A stretch of 13,730 bases of DNA from Chloroflexota bacterium (GCA_015478675.1 JADMIH010000106.1:1-13730), one strand, 5' to 3'. Shown: positions 6,481-13,730, counted from the first letter of the stretch. Numbers and translations are program-made. The notes: a model not told the origin generated them from the sequence alone.

Positions 6481-9408
6481 ATGAATGCCAATGTGGGCTT
6501 GTCCTTCTTACGACCGGAGGCGCTGCTACTCCTGCTGCTATTGGTGCCGCTCGCGGTATACCTGTCGCGCACCGGACGGTCGCTCCTGAGGCCAGGCATG
6601 CGGCGCTTTAGCCTGGGGCTACGTGTTGCATTGATAGTGTTGCTGGTGCTGGCGCTCTCTGGAGTGAGTGTGGTGCGCGCTGCTGATCGTCTTTCTGTGG
6701 TCTTTCTGGTAGATCACTCTGACAGCATCGCCGCAGCGCAAAAGGCGCTTCAGGCCGGCTATCTTCGCAATGCCATCACCGGCATGGGCGACACCGACCA
6801 GGCCGGCGTGGTGGTTTTCGGGGCCGATGCGCTCGTGGACCGCCCTGTCCTCCCTGATAAATCGCCGCCCGATCTGACAAGCGCCCCTTCCACTACTTTC
6901 AGCAACATCGGCGATGCTATTCGCCTGGGCCTTGCTTCCGCGCCGCGAGATACAGCACGGCGGTTGGTGCTCCTTTCTGATGGTAGAGAGAATGCGGGCA
7001 GCGCGGAGCTGGCGGCTCGCCTGGCTGCTGCCAACGGGGTGCCGGTTGACGTCGTGCCGCTCTCCAGCCTCAACGGCCCTGAAATATATCTGGATGGCCT
7101 GAGTGCGCCTTCCACTGCGCGCGAGAACAATCAGATCTCTCTGCAAGTAAGCGTGCAGAGTAGCACAGATACTACTGCGACCCTTATGCTCTTTATGGAT
7201 GGCGAGGCGCTCAACACGCAAAGCGTGAGTCTCACGCGTGGGGCAAACAGCTTCGTGCAAAACATCGCCCATGCGGCTAAAGGTTTCCACACCTACACAG
7301 CGCAGATTGTGCCACAGGTGGGGACGGATACCAGGGGGGAAAATAACCGCTACAGCGCCTTTACGAATGTAATTGGCAAGCCGCGCATCCTGATGGTCGA
7401 GGGTCGCGCGGGCGAGGCAGCTGCGCTCAAGAGCGCGCTCGATCCATCCCTGGAGGCCGACGTTATAGCTCCAGATGCTATGCCCTCTGATCTGAAATCG
7501 CTGGCGGCATATGATGGCGTTGTGCTGGTGAACGTGCCAGCTTCTTCCCTCTCCAGTAAGAGCATGGATAATTTGCAAGTAGCTGTACGCGACCTGGGCA
7601 AAGGGCTAATAGTAGTAGGGGGTGATGAGAGCTACGCCGTGGGCGGCTACTTCCGCACTCCGCTCGAAGCAATGCTCCCAGTTGACCTGAACCTCCCCTC
7701 AAAGCTGGAGATCCCAAGCGTAGGTATGGCGCTCGTCATTGACCGCTCCGGCAGCATGGAAGCAGGCCACACCGCCGACGGTGCAGGCGTCAAGAAGATT
7801 GAGCTAGCTAAAGAGGCGGCTTATCGCGCAGTGGCTCAGTTGAGTGCCAAAGACTATGCAGGGGTAATCACCTTTGACAGCTCGGCAGACTGGGTAGTGC
7901 CTATGCAAGCGCTTGGCGACCCTTCGCAGTTCAAAGGCCGCATCGGCAGCATCACTGCGGGTGGCGGCACCAATATATACGCCGGCCTCGCCCCCGCCGT
8001 GGACGCTCTTATCGCGAGCAAGGCCAAGAGCAAGCATATTGTCCTACTCACAGATGGCGACTCCGAGCCAGGTGACTACGCCGGGCTCACCAGGAAGATA
8101 GCTGACAATGGCATTACCCTCTCCACAGTGGCGGTCGGCTCAGACGCCAACACCGAGTTGATGAAGAGCCTGGCGGCTGCGGGCAAAGGGCGTTATTACT
8201 ATACAGAGGATGGCAACGCCTTGCCGCAGATATTCGCGCAGGAGAGCCACTTCGCCGCCCGCTCCTACATAATTGAGCGCCCATTCAGCCCGGAGCGCAC
8301 ATCCCCTTCGCCCATCCTTGATCGATTAGGAGGATTGCCGCAATTGCAGGGCTATGTGGGCACAACCCCCAGGCCTGGCGGGCAGGTATCGCTCGTTTCC
8401 GACGCGGGAGACCCGATTCTTGCTCAATGGCAATATGGCCTCGGCAGGGTGGTGGCCTGGACCTCGGATGCGAAGGCACAGTGGGCAAAGAGTTGGGTTG
8501 GCTGGCAGGATTTCCCGCGCTTCTGGTCGCAAGCTGTAACCTGGAGCACAGGAGCGGAGACTTCTAATCTCTTGCAGCCTCGCGTCGCCATAGAGGGCGG
8601 TGTTGCCCGTGTGACAGTGGATGCTGCCGCGCCGGATGGCTCTTATCTCAACAATCTATCAGCCAGCGCAGTTGTAGTTTCTCCTGGTCTGATAACCACG
8701 ACCGTACCTCTACAGCAGAGCGCAGCGGGGCGCTATGAAGGTGCCTTCCCGGCTACGGAGGAAGGCGCCTACCTGCTTCAGATAGAGGCTTCAGGCAAAG
8801 ATACAGCTAATATGCGTCAGACATTGGGTGCGGTGGTGCCTTATTCGCCTGAGTATAAGGGTGGAGATAGCGACACGGGCCTGCTGGCGCGCATAGCCGC
8901 CCTGACCGGCGGCAGGGTGCTCTCCACAGACGCGGTAGACGCCCCATTCGACCACAACCTTGCTGCTGCCAGTATCTCTACCGACTTGTGGCCTTTGTTG
9001 TTGCTTGTCGCCATTTTACTCCTCCCCTTCGATGTGGGCGTGCGGCGCGTGGTCGTTCCCCGTGGAGAGCTGGTGCGCGCCCTAGGGCTGTTGCGCCAGA
9101 GGGCCGGCCTGCGTCCCAGGTTGGCAGCTGCTGTGCCTCATGCAAGCACGCCGGAAATCGCCGCCCTCTTTGGAGCAAAGAATCGCAGCCGCCACCGCAT
9201 CGCTCCTGGTGACAAAGCTGTTCGTAACGTTGAACCCGCTGTGCCCTTCCCAGCCGAAGAGCTGCAACTCACGGGGCGCCCCGGACGCTCAACTGCCGCC
9301 GCCGCGCCGCGCCCCGAAACGCCACTCGTGCAGGCAGAAAGAGATGATGCGCCTGCTGATGATACCCTGGCATCGAGATTGCGCCGGGCAAGAGAGCAAC
9401 GGCAATGA
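6481..9408 (+). CDS. Membrane-anchored protein with two VWA domains and a glutamine-amidotransferase-like domain
   Basis: A 975-residue protein. Two transmembrane helices (about 13-29 and 45-65) lead into VWA domain 1, with MIDAS DHSDS (78-82), T138/T139 and D167 in LLSDGREN. A beta-rich segment (200-295) and a glutamine-amidotransferase-like region (301-400, with IVVGGDESYAVGGY) follow. VWA domain 2 has MIDAS DRSGS (421-425), T497 in GGGTN and D525 in LLTDGD. The amidotransferase-like part resumes after it (620-690), then a beta domain (700-790), a third hydrophobic helix (837-850) and a disordered, Arg/Pro/Ala-rich cytoplasmic tail. Both MIDAS sites are intact, so metal-dependent ligand binding outside the cell is expected. 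No amidotransferase catalytic cysteine is visible. The PASTA gene follows after 22 bases. The domain calls are firm; the role, probably envelope adhesion, sensing or assembly, is inferred. Confidence 0.9.
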   Translation: MNANVGLSFLRPEALLLLLLLVPLAVYLSRTGRSLLRPGMRRFSLGLRVALIVLLVLALSGVSVVRAADRLSVVFLVDHSDSIAAAQKALQAGYLRNAITGMGDTDQAGVVVFGADALVDRPVLPDKSPPDLTSAPSTTFSNIGDAIRLGLASAPRDTARRLVLLSDGRENAGSAELAARLAAANGVPVDVVPLSSLNGPEIYLDGLSAPSTARENNQISLQVSVQSSTDTTATLMLFMDGEALNTQSVSLTRGANSFVQNIAHAAKGFHTYTAQIVPQVGTDTRGENNRYSAFTNVIGKPRILMVEGRAGEAAALKSALDPSLEADVIAPDAMPSDLKSLAAYDGVVLVNVPASSLSSKSMDNLQVAVRDLGKGLIVVGGDESYAVGGYFRTPLEAMLPVDLNLPSKLEIPSVGMALVIDRSGSMEAGHTADGAGVKKIELAKEAAYRAVAQLSAKDYAGVITFDSSADWVVPMQALGDPSQFKGRIGSITAGGGTNIYAGLAPAVDALIASKAKSKHIVLLTDGDSEPGDYAGLTRKIADNGITLSTVAVGSDANTELMKSLAAAGKGRYYYTEDGNALPQIFAQESHFAARSYIIERPFSPERTSPSPILDRLGGLPQLQGYVGTTPRPGGQVSLVSDAGDPILAQWQYGLGRVVAWTSDAKAQWAKSWVGWQDFPRFWSQAVTWSTGAETSNLLQPRVAIEGGVARVTVDAAAPDGSYLNNLSASAVVVSPGLITTTVPLQQSAAGRYEGAFPATEEGAYLLQIEASGKDTANMRQTLGAVVPYSPEYKGGDSDTGLLARIAALTGGRVLSTDAVDAPFDHNLAAASISTDLWPLLLLVAILLLPFDVGVRRVVVPRGELVRALGLLRQRAGLRPRLAAAVPHASTPEIAALFGAKNRSRHRIAPGDKAVRNVEPAVPFPAEELQLTGRPGRSTAAAAPRPETPLVQAERDDAPADDTLASRLRRAREQRQ

Positions 9409-9430
9409 GCCTGCCAACGTTATAAATGCT

Positions 9431-10867
9431 ATGAAAGTACAAAACCGCAACCTCATCGCTGACCGCTATCTGTTGCAGGGGTCACTCCGGCAGAATGGCC
9501 CTGTACAGCTTTTCGACGGTCTCGACGAGCAACTTCAACGCGCTGTTACAGTGCAGATTCTATCAGCGGAAGGCGCTCAGGATAGAGCTCTGTCGGAGCT
9601 TTTTCTGCGCCACCAGCAGATTGCCTCGGACATACACCACTGCTCAATCTTCGCCGTCTACGACGCGGGCAGTTGGGAGGGGCGGCCATTCTCTGTCATG
9701 GAGAGGAACACCGGCTCTCCGGCCCTTCCGATTCATCATGGAAGCGATAAGCCTCCTGATGTAGGGCACGCATTGGCGATTACACGTCAGTCTGCCGAGG
9801 CGCTTCAATGCTGCCGCGATGCCGGCTTGAGCGATTGGGCCTTCTCACCCGACGTTGTGCGTATAGATGAGCAGGGCAACGCACGCCTTGCTTTGCTCGA
9901 AGGCTTTCAGAGCACGGGCGGGCGCAACCTTGCTATCTCCTCAACGCCTGCTACCGATCCCACTGCCCTGGGCGCGCTCCTCAGAATCATGCTGCAAGGC
10001 AACCTCGCTCCTGCCGCTAGTGCTACAGCTACAATGCAGCCGTTGCTTCCTCTCCCAGCGCCTGTTATGGCCTTGCTTGGCAGAATGTCCCCAGGCAAAG
10101 AGGCGAGCTTGTCGAGAGCGGGGGAGGTGGCACAGGCGATCTCCACGCTAGAAAGCGCATTGTCGCAAGCTACGCAGGCTTATGATGCGCCGCCCGCGAG
10201 CGCCGCCGAAGCAAGAGGCCCCCAGGTGATCTCCTCTGGGGAAGCCTATGCAGGGTCTGCCGATGCGCCCACGTTGGCAGCAGTAGCGGTCGCTCTCCCT
10301 TCGCTCTCTCCCGGCGTTGATTTGCCCAACGCAACTTACGCACCACCTGTGCAAGCCACAGAGAACCTCACAGTTCCTACAGCGGACAGGCGCAAACGAC
10401 TACTGCTTGTTGCCCTGGGCGTGCTTCTCCTTGCGAGTCTGTTGCTGGTGCCGCTGCTGCCCAGGCTCGCAGGCGGTGCTACCTCACCCGCCCCCATGAG
10501 GAGATTAACGCCGAGTGTAGTTGCAGCGCCTGACCTGCGCGGCAAGTCTCTCGATGATGCCAGGAAAGCAGCGGGTGATGCAGGGCTAAACCTGGCTCAA
10601 GCTGACTCCATTTATAGCGCTGCCTACCCTACGGATACAGTGGCGAGCCAGTCGCCTGATCCTGGCGCACAGATTCAGGCCAACAGCCTTATAACAGTAA
10701 GCCTGAGCATTGGCCCCGAAGCGACGCCCACCTCGACACCCAGACCTCCGGCACCTACCGCAGCGCCCCGCCCACCTGCCCGGCCTACTGTAGCCCCACC
10801 GAATCCTTCCCGCGGTGACAACGGCAAGAAAGATAACGGCAACAAGGGGAAGAAAAACGACCGTTAG
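9431..10867 (+). CDS. PASTA-domain membrane protein with a degenerate protein-kinase domain
   Basis: A 478-residue protein. Residues 8-240 read like a bacterial Ser/Thr kinase: LIADRYLLQGSL matches the N-lobe start, and SDIHHCSIFAVYDAGSWEGR then PFSVME (66-91) matches the usual HPNIVxVYDxG...GRPYIVME stretch. The catalytic parts are gone: VAVK is VTVQ (Q42), HRDLKPEN is replaced by DWAFSPDV (135-142), and DFG is LEG (156-158). A transmembrane helix (323-342), one PASTA domain (about 363-427, PDLRGKSLDDARKAAGDAGL to VSLSIG) and a Pro/Thr- then Lys/Gly/Asn-rich tail follow. PASTA domains bind peptidoglycan fragments in PknB/PrkC kinases. I chose the ATG at 9431, since the longer open frame runs inside the VWA gene with no domain; a TATAAA at 9421-9426 lies just before it. 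It is probably in an operon with the VWA gene. Confidence 0.85.
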   Translation: MKVQNRNLIADRYLLQGSLRQNGPVQLFDGLDEQLQRAVTVQILSAEGAQDRALSELFLRHQQIASDIHHCSIFAVYDAGSWEGRPFSVMERNTGSPALPIHHGSDKPPDVGHALAITRQSAEALQCCRDAGLSDWAFSPDVVRIDEQGNARLALLEGFQSTGGRNLAISSTPATDPTALGALLRIMLQGNLAPAASATATMQPLLPLPAPVMALLGRMSPGKEASLSRAGEVAQAISTLESALSQATQAYDAPPASAAEARGPQVISSGEAYAGSADAPTLAAVAVALPSLSPGVDLPNATYAPPVQATENLTVPTADRRKRLLLVALGVLLLASLLLVPLLPRLAGGATSPAPMRRLTPSVVAAPDLRGKSLDDARKAAGDAGLNLAQADSIYSAAYPTDTVASQSPDPGAQIQANSLITVSLSIGPEATPTSTPRPPAPTAAPRPPARPTVAPPNPSRGDNGKKDNGNKGKKNDR

Positions 10868-11130
10868 ACAAACTCCATTGTCTGTGCAAAGCGTAGGAGC
10901 CTGATGAAAGGGCCAAAGGGACAGCCCTGAGCCCCCGGTCTCTATTCCTTCGGTAACTGTTCAGATTCAGGGTGGAGGGGCGTCCCTCCCCTCCACTCAC
11001 CCCATGCCCCCTCTCCCTTCATGGGAGATATACTCCCCAGCAATAAAGCCCCCTCTCCCTTCATGGGAGAGGGGCATGGGGTGAGGGTGCGTGAGGCTAG
11101 GTGAGGGTACGCCTCCACAGCTACTCCTTC
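10868..11130. repeat. Intergenic C-rich hairpin / G-quadruplex repeat, copy D
   Basis: Starts with a plain stretch, then a hairpin GTGGAGGGG with CCCCTCCAC (10972-10980 with 10988-10996). A unit in reverse orientation (about 11000-11025, C runs CCCC-ATG-CCCCC-TCT-CCC) comes next. A forward unit follows: stem 11050-11059 with 11065-11074, loop TTCAT, and G runs at 11065-11067, 11071-11074, 11078-11081 and 11085-11087. The tail GGTGAGGGTACGCCTCCACAG matches copy A. The two units oppose each other and could fold into one long cruciform. Nothing looks like a gene before the HIT promoter. Confidence 0.78.
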
Positions 11131-11199
11131 AAGATTGCTACACCCCAACTCTGAACCCTTACTTCCTTCGCGCTCCTGGCTCGAAAGGCCAAAAGAGCG

Positions 11200-11229
11200 T
11201 ATAATCTCGCTCAGTATAACCATCGGAGG
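11200..11229 (+). promoter_or_regulatory. -10 box and Shine-Dalgarno of the HIT gene
   Basis: A perfect TATAAT (11200-11205) without a good -35 partner, then GGAGG (11225-11229) five bases before the GTG start at 11235. This leader-bearing arrangement contrasts with the leaderless-looking genes of the window and supports the GTG start. Confidence 0.55.
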
Positions 11230-11234
11230 CAGCT

Positions 11235-11597
11235 GTGAACAGTCAAGGCTATGTAGATACATGTGTCTTTTGCAAGGTGGCAAAGGGGTTGGTTCGCGCC
11301 GACATTGTGTATGAGCGCGAGGGTGTGGTGGCCTTTAAAGATATACACCCGCAAGCGCCTGTGCATGTGCTGGTCATACCGGCGCAGCATATCACGGCTC
11401 TGTGGGAGGTAGACGAGACACACACGGTGCTCCTCAGCAGGCTCCTGCTGGCTTGCAACGAAGTAGCCCAGCAGATGGGGATAGCAGAAAGCGGCTACCG
11501 CGTTGTAACCAACGCAGGCCCTGATGCAGGGCAAAGCGTAGACCATCTACACTTTCACGTGCTGGGCGGTAGGAAGCTGAGCTGGCCGCCGGGATAG
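11235..11597 (+). CDS. HIT-family (HINT-like) nucleotide-binding protein
   Basis: A 120-residue protein covering the full length of a HINT-type histidine triad hydrolase. The triad is H104-x-H106-x-H108 in SVDHLHFHVLGG, and H52 follows the PVHVLVIPAQHI segment (42-53). C10 and C13 (CVFC) give the N-terminal CxxC seen in many bacterial members, which can bind zinc together with the upstream histidine. HINT enzymes hydrolyse adenosine phosphoramidates and aminoacyl-adenylates in the cytoplasm. The gene stands alone; neither neighbour suggests a specific pathway. Confidence 0.92.
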   Translation: MNSQGYVDTCVFCKVAKGLVRADIVYEREGVVAFKDIHPQAPVHVLVIPAQHITALWEVDETHTVLLSRLLLACNEVAQQMGIAESGYRVVTNAGPDAGQSVDHLHFHVLGGRKLSWPPG

Positions 11598-11651
11598 AAC
11601 GCTCAGAAGCATCTTCTCTATCTTAAATGTAAACCGATACTATGCTAAGGC

Positions 11652-11700
11652 AAGGCCTCTCCTCAGCACCTCTCCTGGGCGGGAAAGGCTTTCTTCTTTA
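11652..11700 (+). terminator. Probable terminator after the HIT gene
   Basis: AAGGCCTCTCC (11652-11662) pairs with GGAAAGGCTTT (11682-11692) with one mismatch and one G-T pair, around a ~19-base loop that contains a CCTCTCCT direct repeat. A T-rich run (TTTCTTCTTT, 11690-11699) follows. Confidence 0.45.
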
Positions 11701-11745
11701 CCAAAACTAAGGTAGCAGCAGCTTCAGCCCCTTGTCTTTGTGTCA

Positions 11746-11754
11746 TGCTATAAT
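11746..11754 (+). promoter_or_regulatory. Extended -10 promoter of the erythrin-VIT1 gene
   Basis: TGC-TATAAT (TG at 11746-11747, TATAAT at 11749-11754). It rules out the in-frame GTG at 11740 as a start, because that codon lies upstream of the -10 box. An in-frame GTG at 11758 is only three bases downstream. The ATG at 11824 would leave a leader of roughly 60 bases. Confidence 0.55.
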
Positions 11755-11823
11755 CGGGTGTGGGCGTGGGCGCGGCACACGCCGGCTCGCACTCTTTTAT
11801 CTGAGAATAATGAGACGGCGCAT

Positions 11824-13047
11824 ATGAAAGATGTAGATATACAGGATGTACAGGGATTGCCCCCGCCTGGGGCCTTCACGCCCACGCCACCGGAGGACCC
11901 GATGGTCAAGCAGAAGCTGATTGCGGCTCTGCGTGAAGGCTGGCTGAAAGAAATCGAAAGCATGAACGCCTACCGCGAGCTTGCCAAAGCCGAGGCGGAT
12001 AAGGAGAGGCGTGCTATACTCCTGCGCCTGGCTGATACAGAGGAACGCCACGCGCACTCGCTGGAGGCTCGCCTGGTGAAGCTTGGCTCAGGTGTGCCTG
12101 AGCTGCGCGAGAACTGGGTCACCCGCCTGCGCGCCTGGGCGCTCCGGCAGGGCGGACTGGATGCCGCTGTGAGCAGGTTAGAGGCAGAAGAAGACAAGGC
12201 TGCCGCACGCTACCAGGCTCAGGCAGCCGATATACCCGACGTGGATTTTCACCAGATGCTGCGAAGCATGGAGACAGAAGAAGAGGCGCACGCGCGTGTG
12301 CTGCGCTCGATGACACGCGCCGCCGGACCGCGCAACGCTCTCGATTTGATACTCAAGCGTGAGAGGTGGCATACCCGCAACTCAGGCTGGTTGGGTGATG
12401 CTATCTACGGAGCTAACGACGGGCTAGGGTCGGTTTTCGGCATAGTTTCAGGAGTGTCGGGTGCTACGGCCGGGGCCGAAAACTTCGTCCTCATCGCAGG
12501 CATAGCGGGCATGTTGGCCTCGGCTATCTCGATGGGGTCGGGCGCTTACCTGGCGGCAAAATCGGAGCGTGAGGTCTATGAGGCTGAGCTAAGCCGTGAA
12601 CGGCTCGAAATCGAAACCGATCCGGAGTCCGAGCGTGAGGAGCTTGAGCTATTTTACCAGCTAAAAGGCTTCTCACCCGAGGAAGCCAGGCTGCTGACCG
12701 ACCGCCTCACCACCAACCCTGACCAGATGCTGCGCACGATGGCTTCGGAAGAGCTGGGTCTCGCGGAGGAGAGCTTTCCTGATCCTGTGCGCTCGGCGCT
12801 CGCTTCATCTATCTCTACCGCGCTGGGGGCGTTTATTCCTGTTGTCCCCTTCTTCTTCTTTGGCGGCTTGCCCGCGATTATCACTGCCGGTGTTGTCAGT
12901 ATCGTGGCTCACTTTGTGATGGGAGCATCGAAGACATTTATAACGGGCCGAAGCTGGGTCGCCTCAGGCACAGAAATGGCCGTGGTTGGCATCATAGCGG
13001 GCGTAGTTACTTACTTCATTGGCTTGCTGCTACGTGCCCCTGTGTAG
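11824..13047 (+). CDS. Erythrin-VIT1 fusion, MbfA-like iron exporter
   Basis: A 407-residue protein. Residues 28-165 form a rubrerythrin/ferritin-like four-helix domain. Its di-iron ligands appear as E43/E45 (EIESMNAYREL), E73-xx-H76 (TEERHAH), E122/E123 (LEAEEDK) and E153-xx-H156 (TEEEAHA). Residues 187-407 are a VIT1/CCC1 membrane domain with WLGDAIYGANDGLGSVFGIVSGV (189-211), a long cytoplasmic acidic segment (246-320) and about five membrane helices. MbfA-type proteins use the ferritin-like domain to sense or oxidise Fe(II) and the VIT domain to move iron or manganese, mostly outward. Length and order match that family. I chose the ATG at 11824 because the ferritin domain begins just after it; a GTG at 11758 is the alternative. 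No iron-regulator operator is recognisable. Confidence 0.88.
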   Translation: MKDVDIQDVQGLPPPGAFTPTPPEDPMVKQKLIAALREGWLKEIESMNAYRELAKAEADKERRAILLRLADTEERHAHSLEARLVKLGSGVPELRENWVTRLRAWALRQGGLDAAVSRLEAEEDKAAARYQAQAADIPDVDFHQMLRSMETEEEAHARVLRSMTRAAGPRNALDLILKRERWHTRNSGWLGDAIYGANDGLGSVFGIVSGVSGATAGAENFVLIAGIAGMLASAISMGSGAYLAAKSEREVYEAELSRERLEIETDPESEREELELFYQLKGFSPEEARLLTDRLTTNPDQMLRTMASEELGLAEESFPDPVRSALASSISTALGAFIPVVPFFFFGGLPAIITAGVVSIVAHFVMGASKTFITGRSWVASGTEMAVVGIIAGVVTYFIGLLLRAPV

Positions 13048-13107
13048 CCTTTTCAATATCTTCCGCAAAGTGACCATCTTCTTACCCTCTTTTTGAAAGT
13101 GGGATAC

Positions 13108-13151
13108 AGACAAAGAACGATGCAGCCCGGAGGCTGCATCGTTCTTTGTCT
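13108..13151. terminator. Bidirectional terminator between convergent genes
   Basis: A perfect 20-bp stem (13108-13127 with 13132-13151) with the 4-base loop CGGA. The GC-rich core, GATGCAGCC with GGCTGCATC, is flanked on each strand by a T-rich arm (TTCTTTGTCT), so it works as a terminator read either way. It lies 61 bases after the erythrin-VIT1 stop and 41 bases after the SLH stop. Confidence 0.85.
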
Positions 13152-13191
13152 CTAAGCTGCCCGATGGAGCAGCTAACCTCTGCTAAGGACG

Positions 13192-13730
13192 TTATCTCTC
13201 AGGAGTAGTGAGGCAGTTAGGGAAGAAAGTGTTGGCGTCAATCTTGGAAGCCTGCCCACGTGTGGTGTTGTTCCCCCACCTGAAGTATGGCCTGTTCTCT
13301 GTGTCACATGGCTCCTGTGGGATACTCCCACAGGCGTACCCTCCCATTACTCCTCTTCGTGTGAGACGGTTGATGTAGTCGTAGAATGGATTGCCTGAAG
13401 GCACATCTGTGTATATCTGTGGCCCTGGGTCATCAGCTATCCCTGCTGCATTACTGATGATCTTGGAGATCTGCCCTCTTGTAGCCTGTGCTCCTGGTCT
13501 GAAGTATGGCCTGTTCTGAGTGTCACATGGCTCTTGAGGTATACTCCCACAGGCGTACCCTCCCATGTATCCTCTCATAGTAAGTGCATTGATGTAGCGG
13601 TAGAAAGGTGAGTTACTGGGTACATCTTCAAAGAGTTGGGAGGGAGAGGTATCCTCAAGGCCAGCGGAGAGAGCTACTATCTTAGCAATCTGTCCTCTGG
13701 TCACCTGGTTATTAGGTCTGAATGTGCCGT
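13192..13730 (-). CDS. S-layer homology (SLH) domain protein, C-terminal part, cut at the window edge
   Basis: About 178 residues ending in NCLTTPER, open at the 5' side: GTFRPNNQ can be read before the first internal GTG, so the true start is outside the window. Two complete 73-residue repeats and the beginning of a third are visible. Each carries FRPxxxxTRGQxxKI, F/YxDVPxxxPFYxYIxxLxxRGxMGGY and the insert CGSIPQEPCDTxNRPYF. SLH domains anchor proteins to secondary cell-wall polymers or peptidoglycan. Each insert has two cysteines seven residues apart, which could form a disulfide. The third copy ends abruptly after TRGQASKI, so three TRGQ motifs close the protein. The anchored partner domain lies outside the window. 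Confidence 0.88.
   Translation of the reverse strand, partial: GTFRPNNQVTRGQIAKIVALSAGLEDTSPSQLFEDVPSNSPFYRYINALTMRGYMGGYACGSIPQEPCDTQNRPYFRPGAQATRGQISKIISNAAGIADDPGPQIYTDVPSGNPFYDYINRLTRRGVMGGYACGSIPQEPCDTENRPYFRWGNNTTRGQASKIDANTFFPNCLTTPER
13264..13701 (-). repeat. Two exact-length 219-bp coding repeats (SLH units)
   Basis: Unit 1 (13701-13483) and unit 2 (13482-13264) have identical length with no insertion, and long nearly identical stretches such as the ones coding for GGYACGSIPQEPCDT. A third unit begins at 13263 and stops after 23 codons. The near-identity at DNA level points to recent duplication or gene conversion. Confidence 0.75.

Noticed and set aside
6619..7578. Long minus-strand open frame (319 codons) inside the VWA gene
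   Set aside because: It is antisense to well-supported VWA motifs and its His/Arg/Ala-rich translation shows no domain; it is a by-product of GC-rich codons.
9140..9430. Upstream extension of the PASTA protein frame inside the VWA gene
   Set aside because: The extra 97 residues are polar, show no domain and overlap the VWA tail; the kinase-like domain starts right after the ATG at 9431.
11740..11823. Longer start (GTG at 11740) for the erythrin-VIT1 gene
   Set aside because: The codon lies upstream of the extended -10 box at 11746-11754 and the added residues do not resemble the family.
13314..13334. 9-bp hairpin CCTGTGGGA/TCCCACAGG inside the SLH gene
   Set aside because: It is in coding sequence and is not kept in the other repeat unit, so it is probably chance.

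Overview
The window looks like a chromosomal segment of a Chloroflexota-type bacterium. The evidence is an S-layer-homology protein with ~73-residue repeats carrying a CGSIPQEPC-type insert, a large double-VWA membrane protein followed by a PASTA protein, mid-to-high GC, and several genes whose -10 box lies only a few bases before the start codon. The phylum is inferred from protein style; no rRNA or other marker is present. There is no tRNA, rRNA, CRISPR array, integrase or transposase.

Layout. 1-337 is non-coding and holds C-rich hairpin/G-rich repeats and one copy of a ~58-bp repeat. 338-3654 (minus) is a two-gene unit: an HD-domain phosphohydrolase whose stop overlaps the GTG start of a polytopic GT-C-like membrane protein. 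3655-4350 is a hairpin-rich divergent region with the inverted partner of the ~58-bp repeat, two G-rich hairpins, a 10-bp tandem repeat and an infA promoter. 4351-5539 (plus) holds an N-terminally extended IF-1, an MDP-1-like HAD phosphatase and a tiny membrane protein. 5686-6012 (minus) is another small membrane protein. 6481-10867 (plus) is a two-gene unit: a 975-aa protein with two VWA domains around a glutamine-amidotransferase-like domain, then a single-pass PASTA protein whose cytoplasmic part is a degenerate Ser/Thr kinase fold lacking the catalytic residues. 10868-11234 again holds the G-rich hairpin repeat. 11235-11597 is a HIT protein, 11824-13047 an erythrin-VIT1 (MbfA-like) iron transporter fusion, and 13192-13730 the C-terminal part of an SLH protein read on the minus strand, with a strong bidirectional terminator between the last two.

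The most unusual content is the VWA/PASTA-pseudokinase pair, which looks like an envelope sensing or scaffolding module without phosphotransfer chemistry. Next is the set of intergenic elements in which one DNA arm can form either a hairpin or a G-quadruplex, and the inverted repeats that flank the HD/GT-C gene pair. All functions are inferred from motifs read by eye; no database search was possible.
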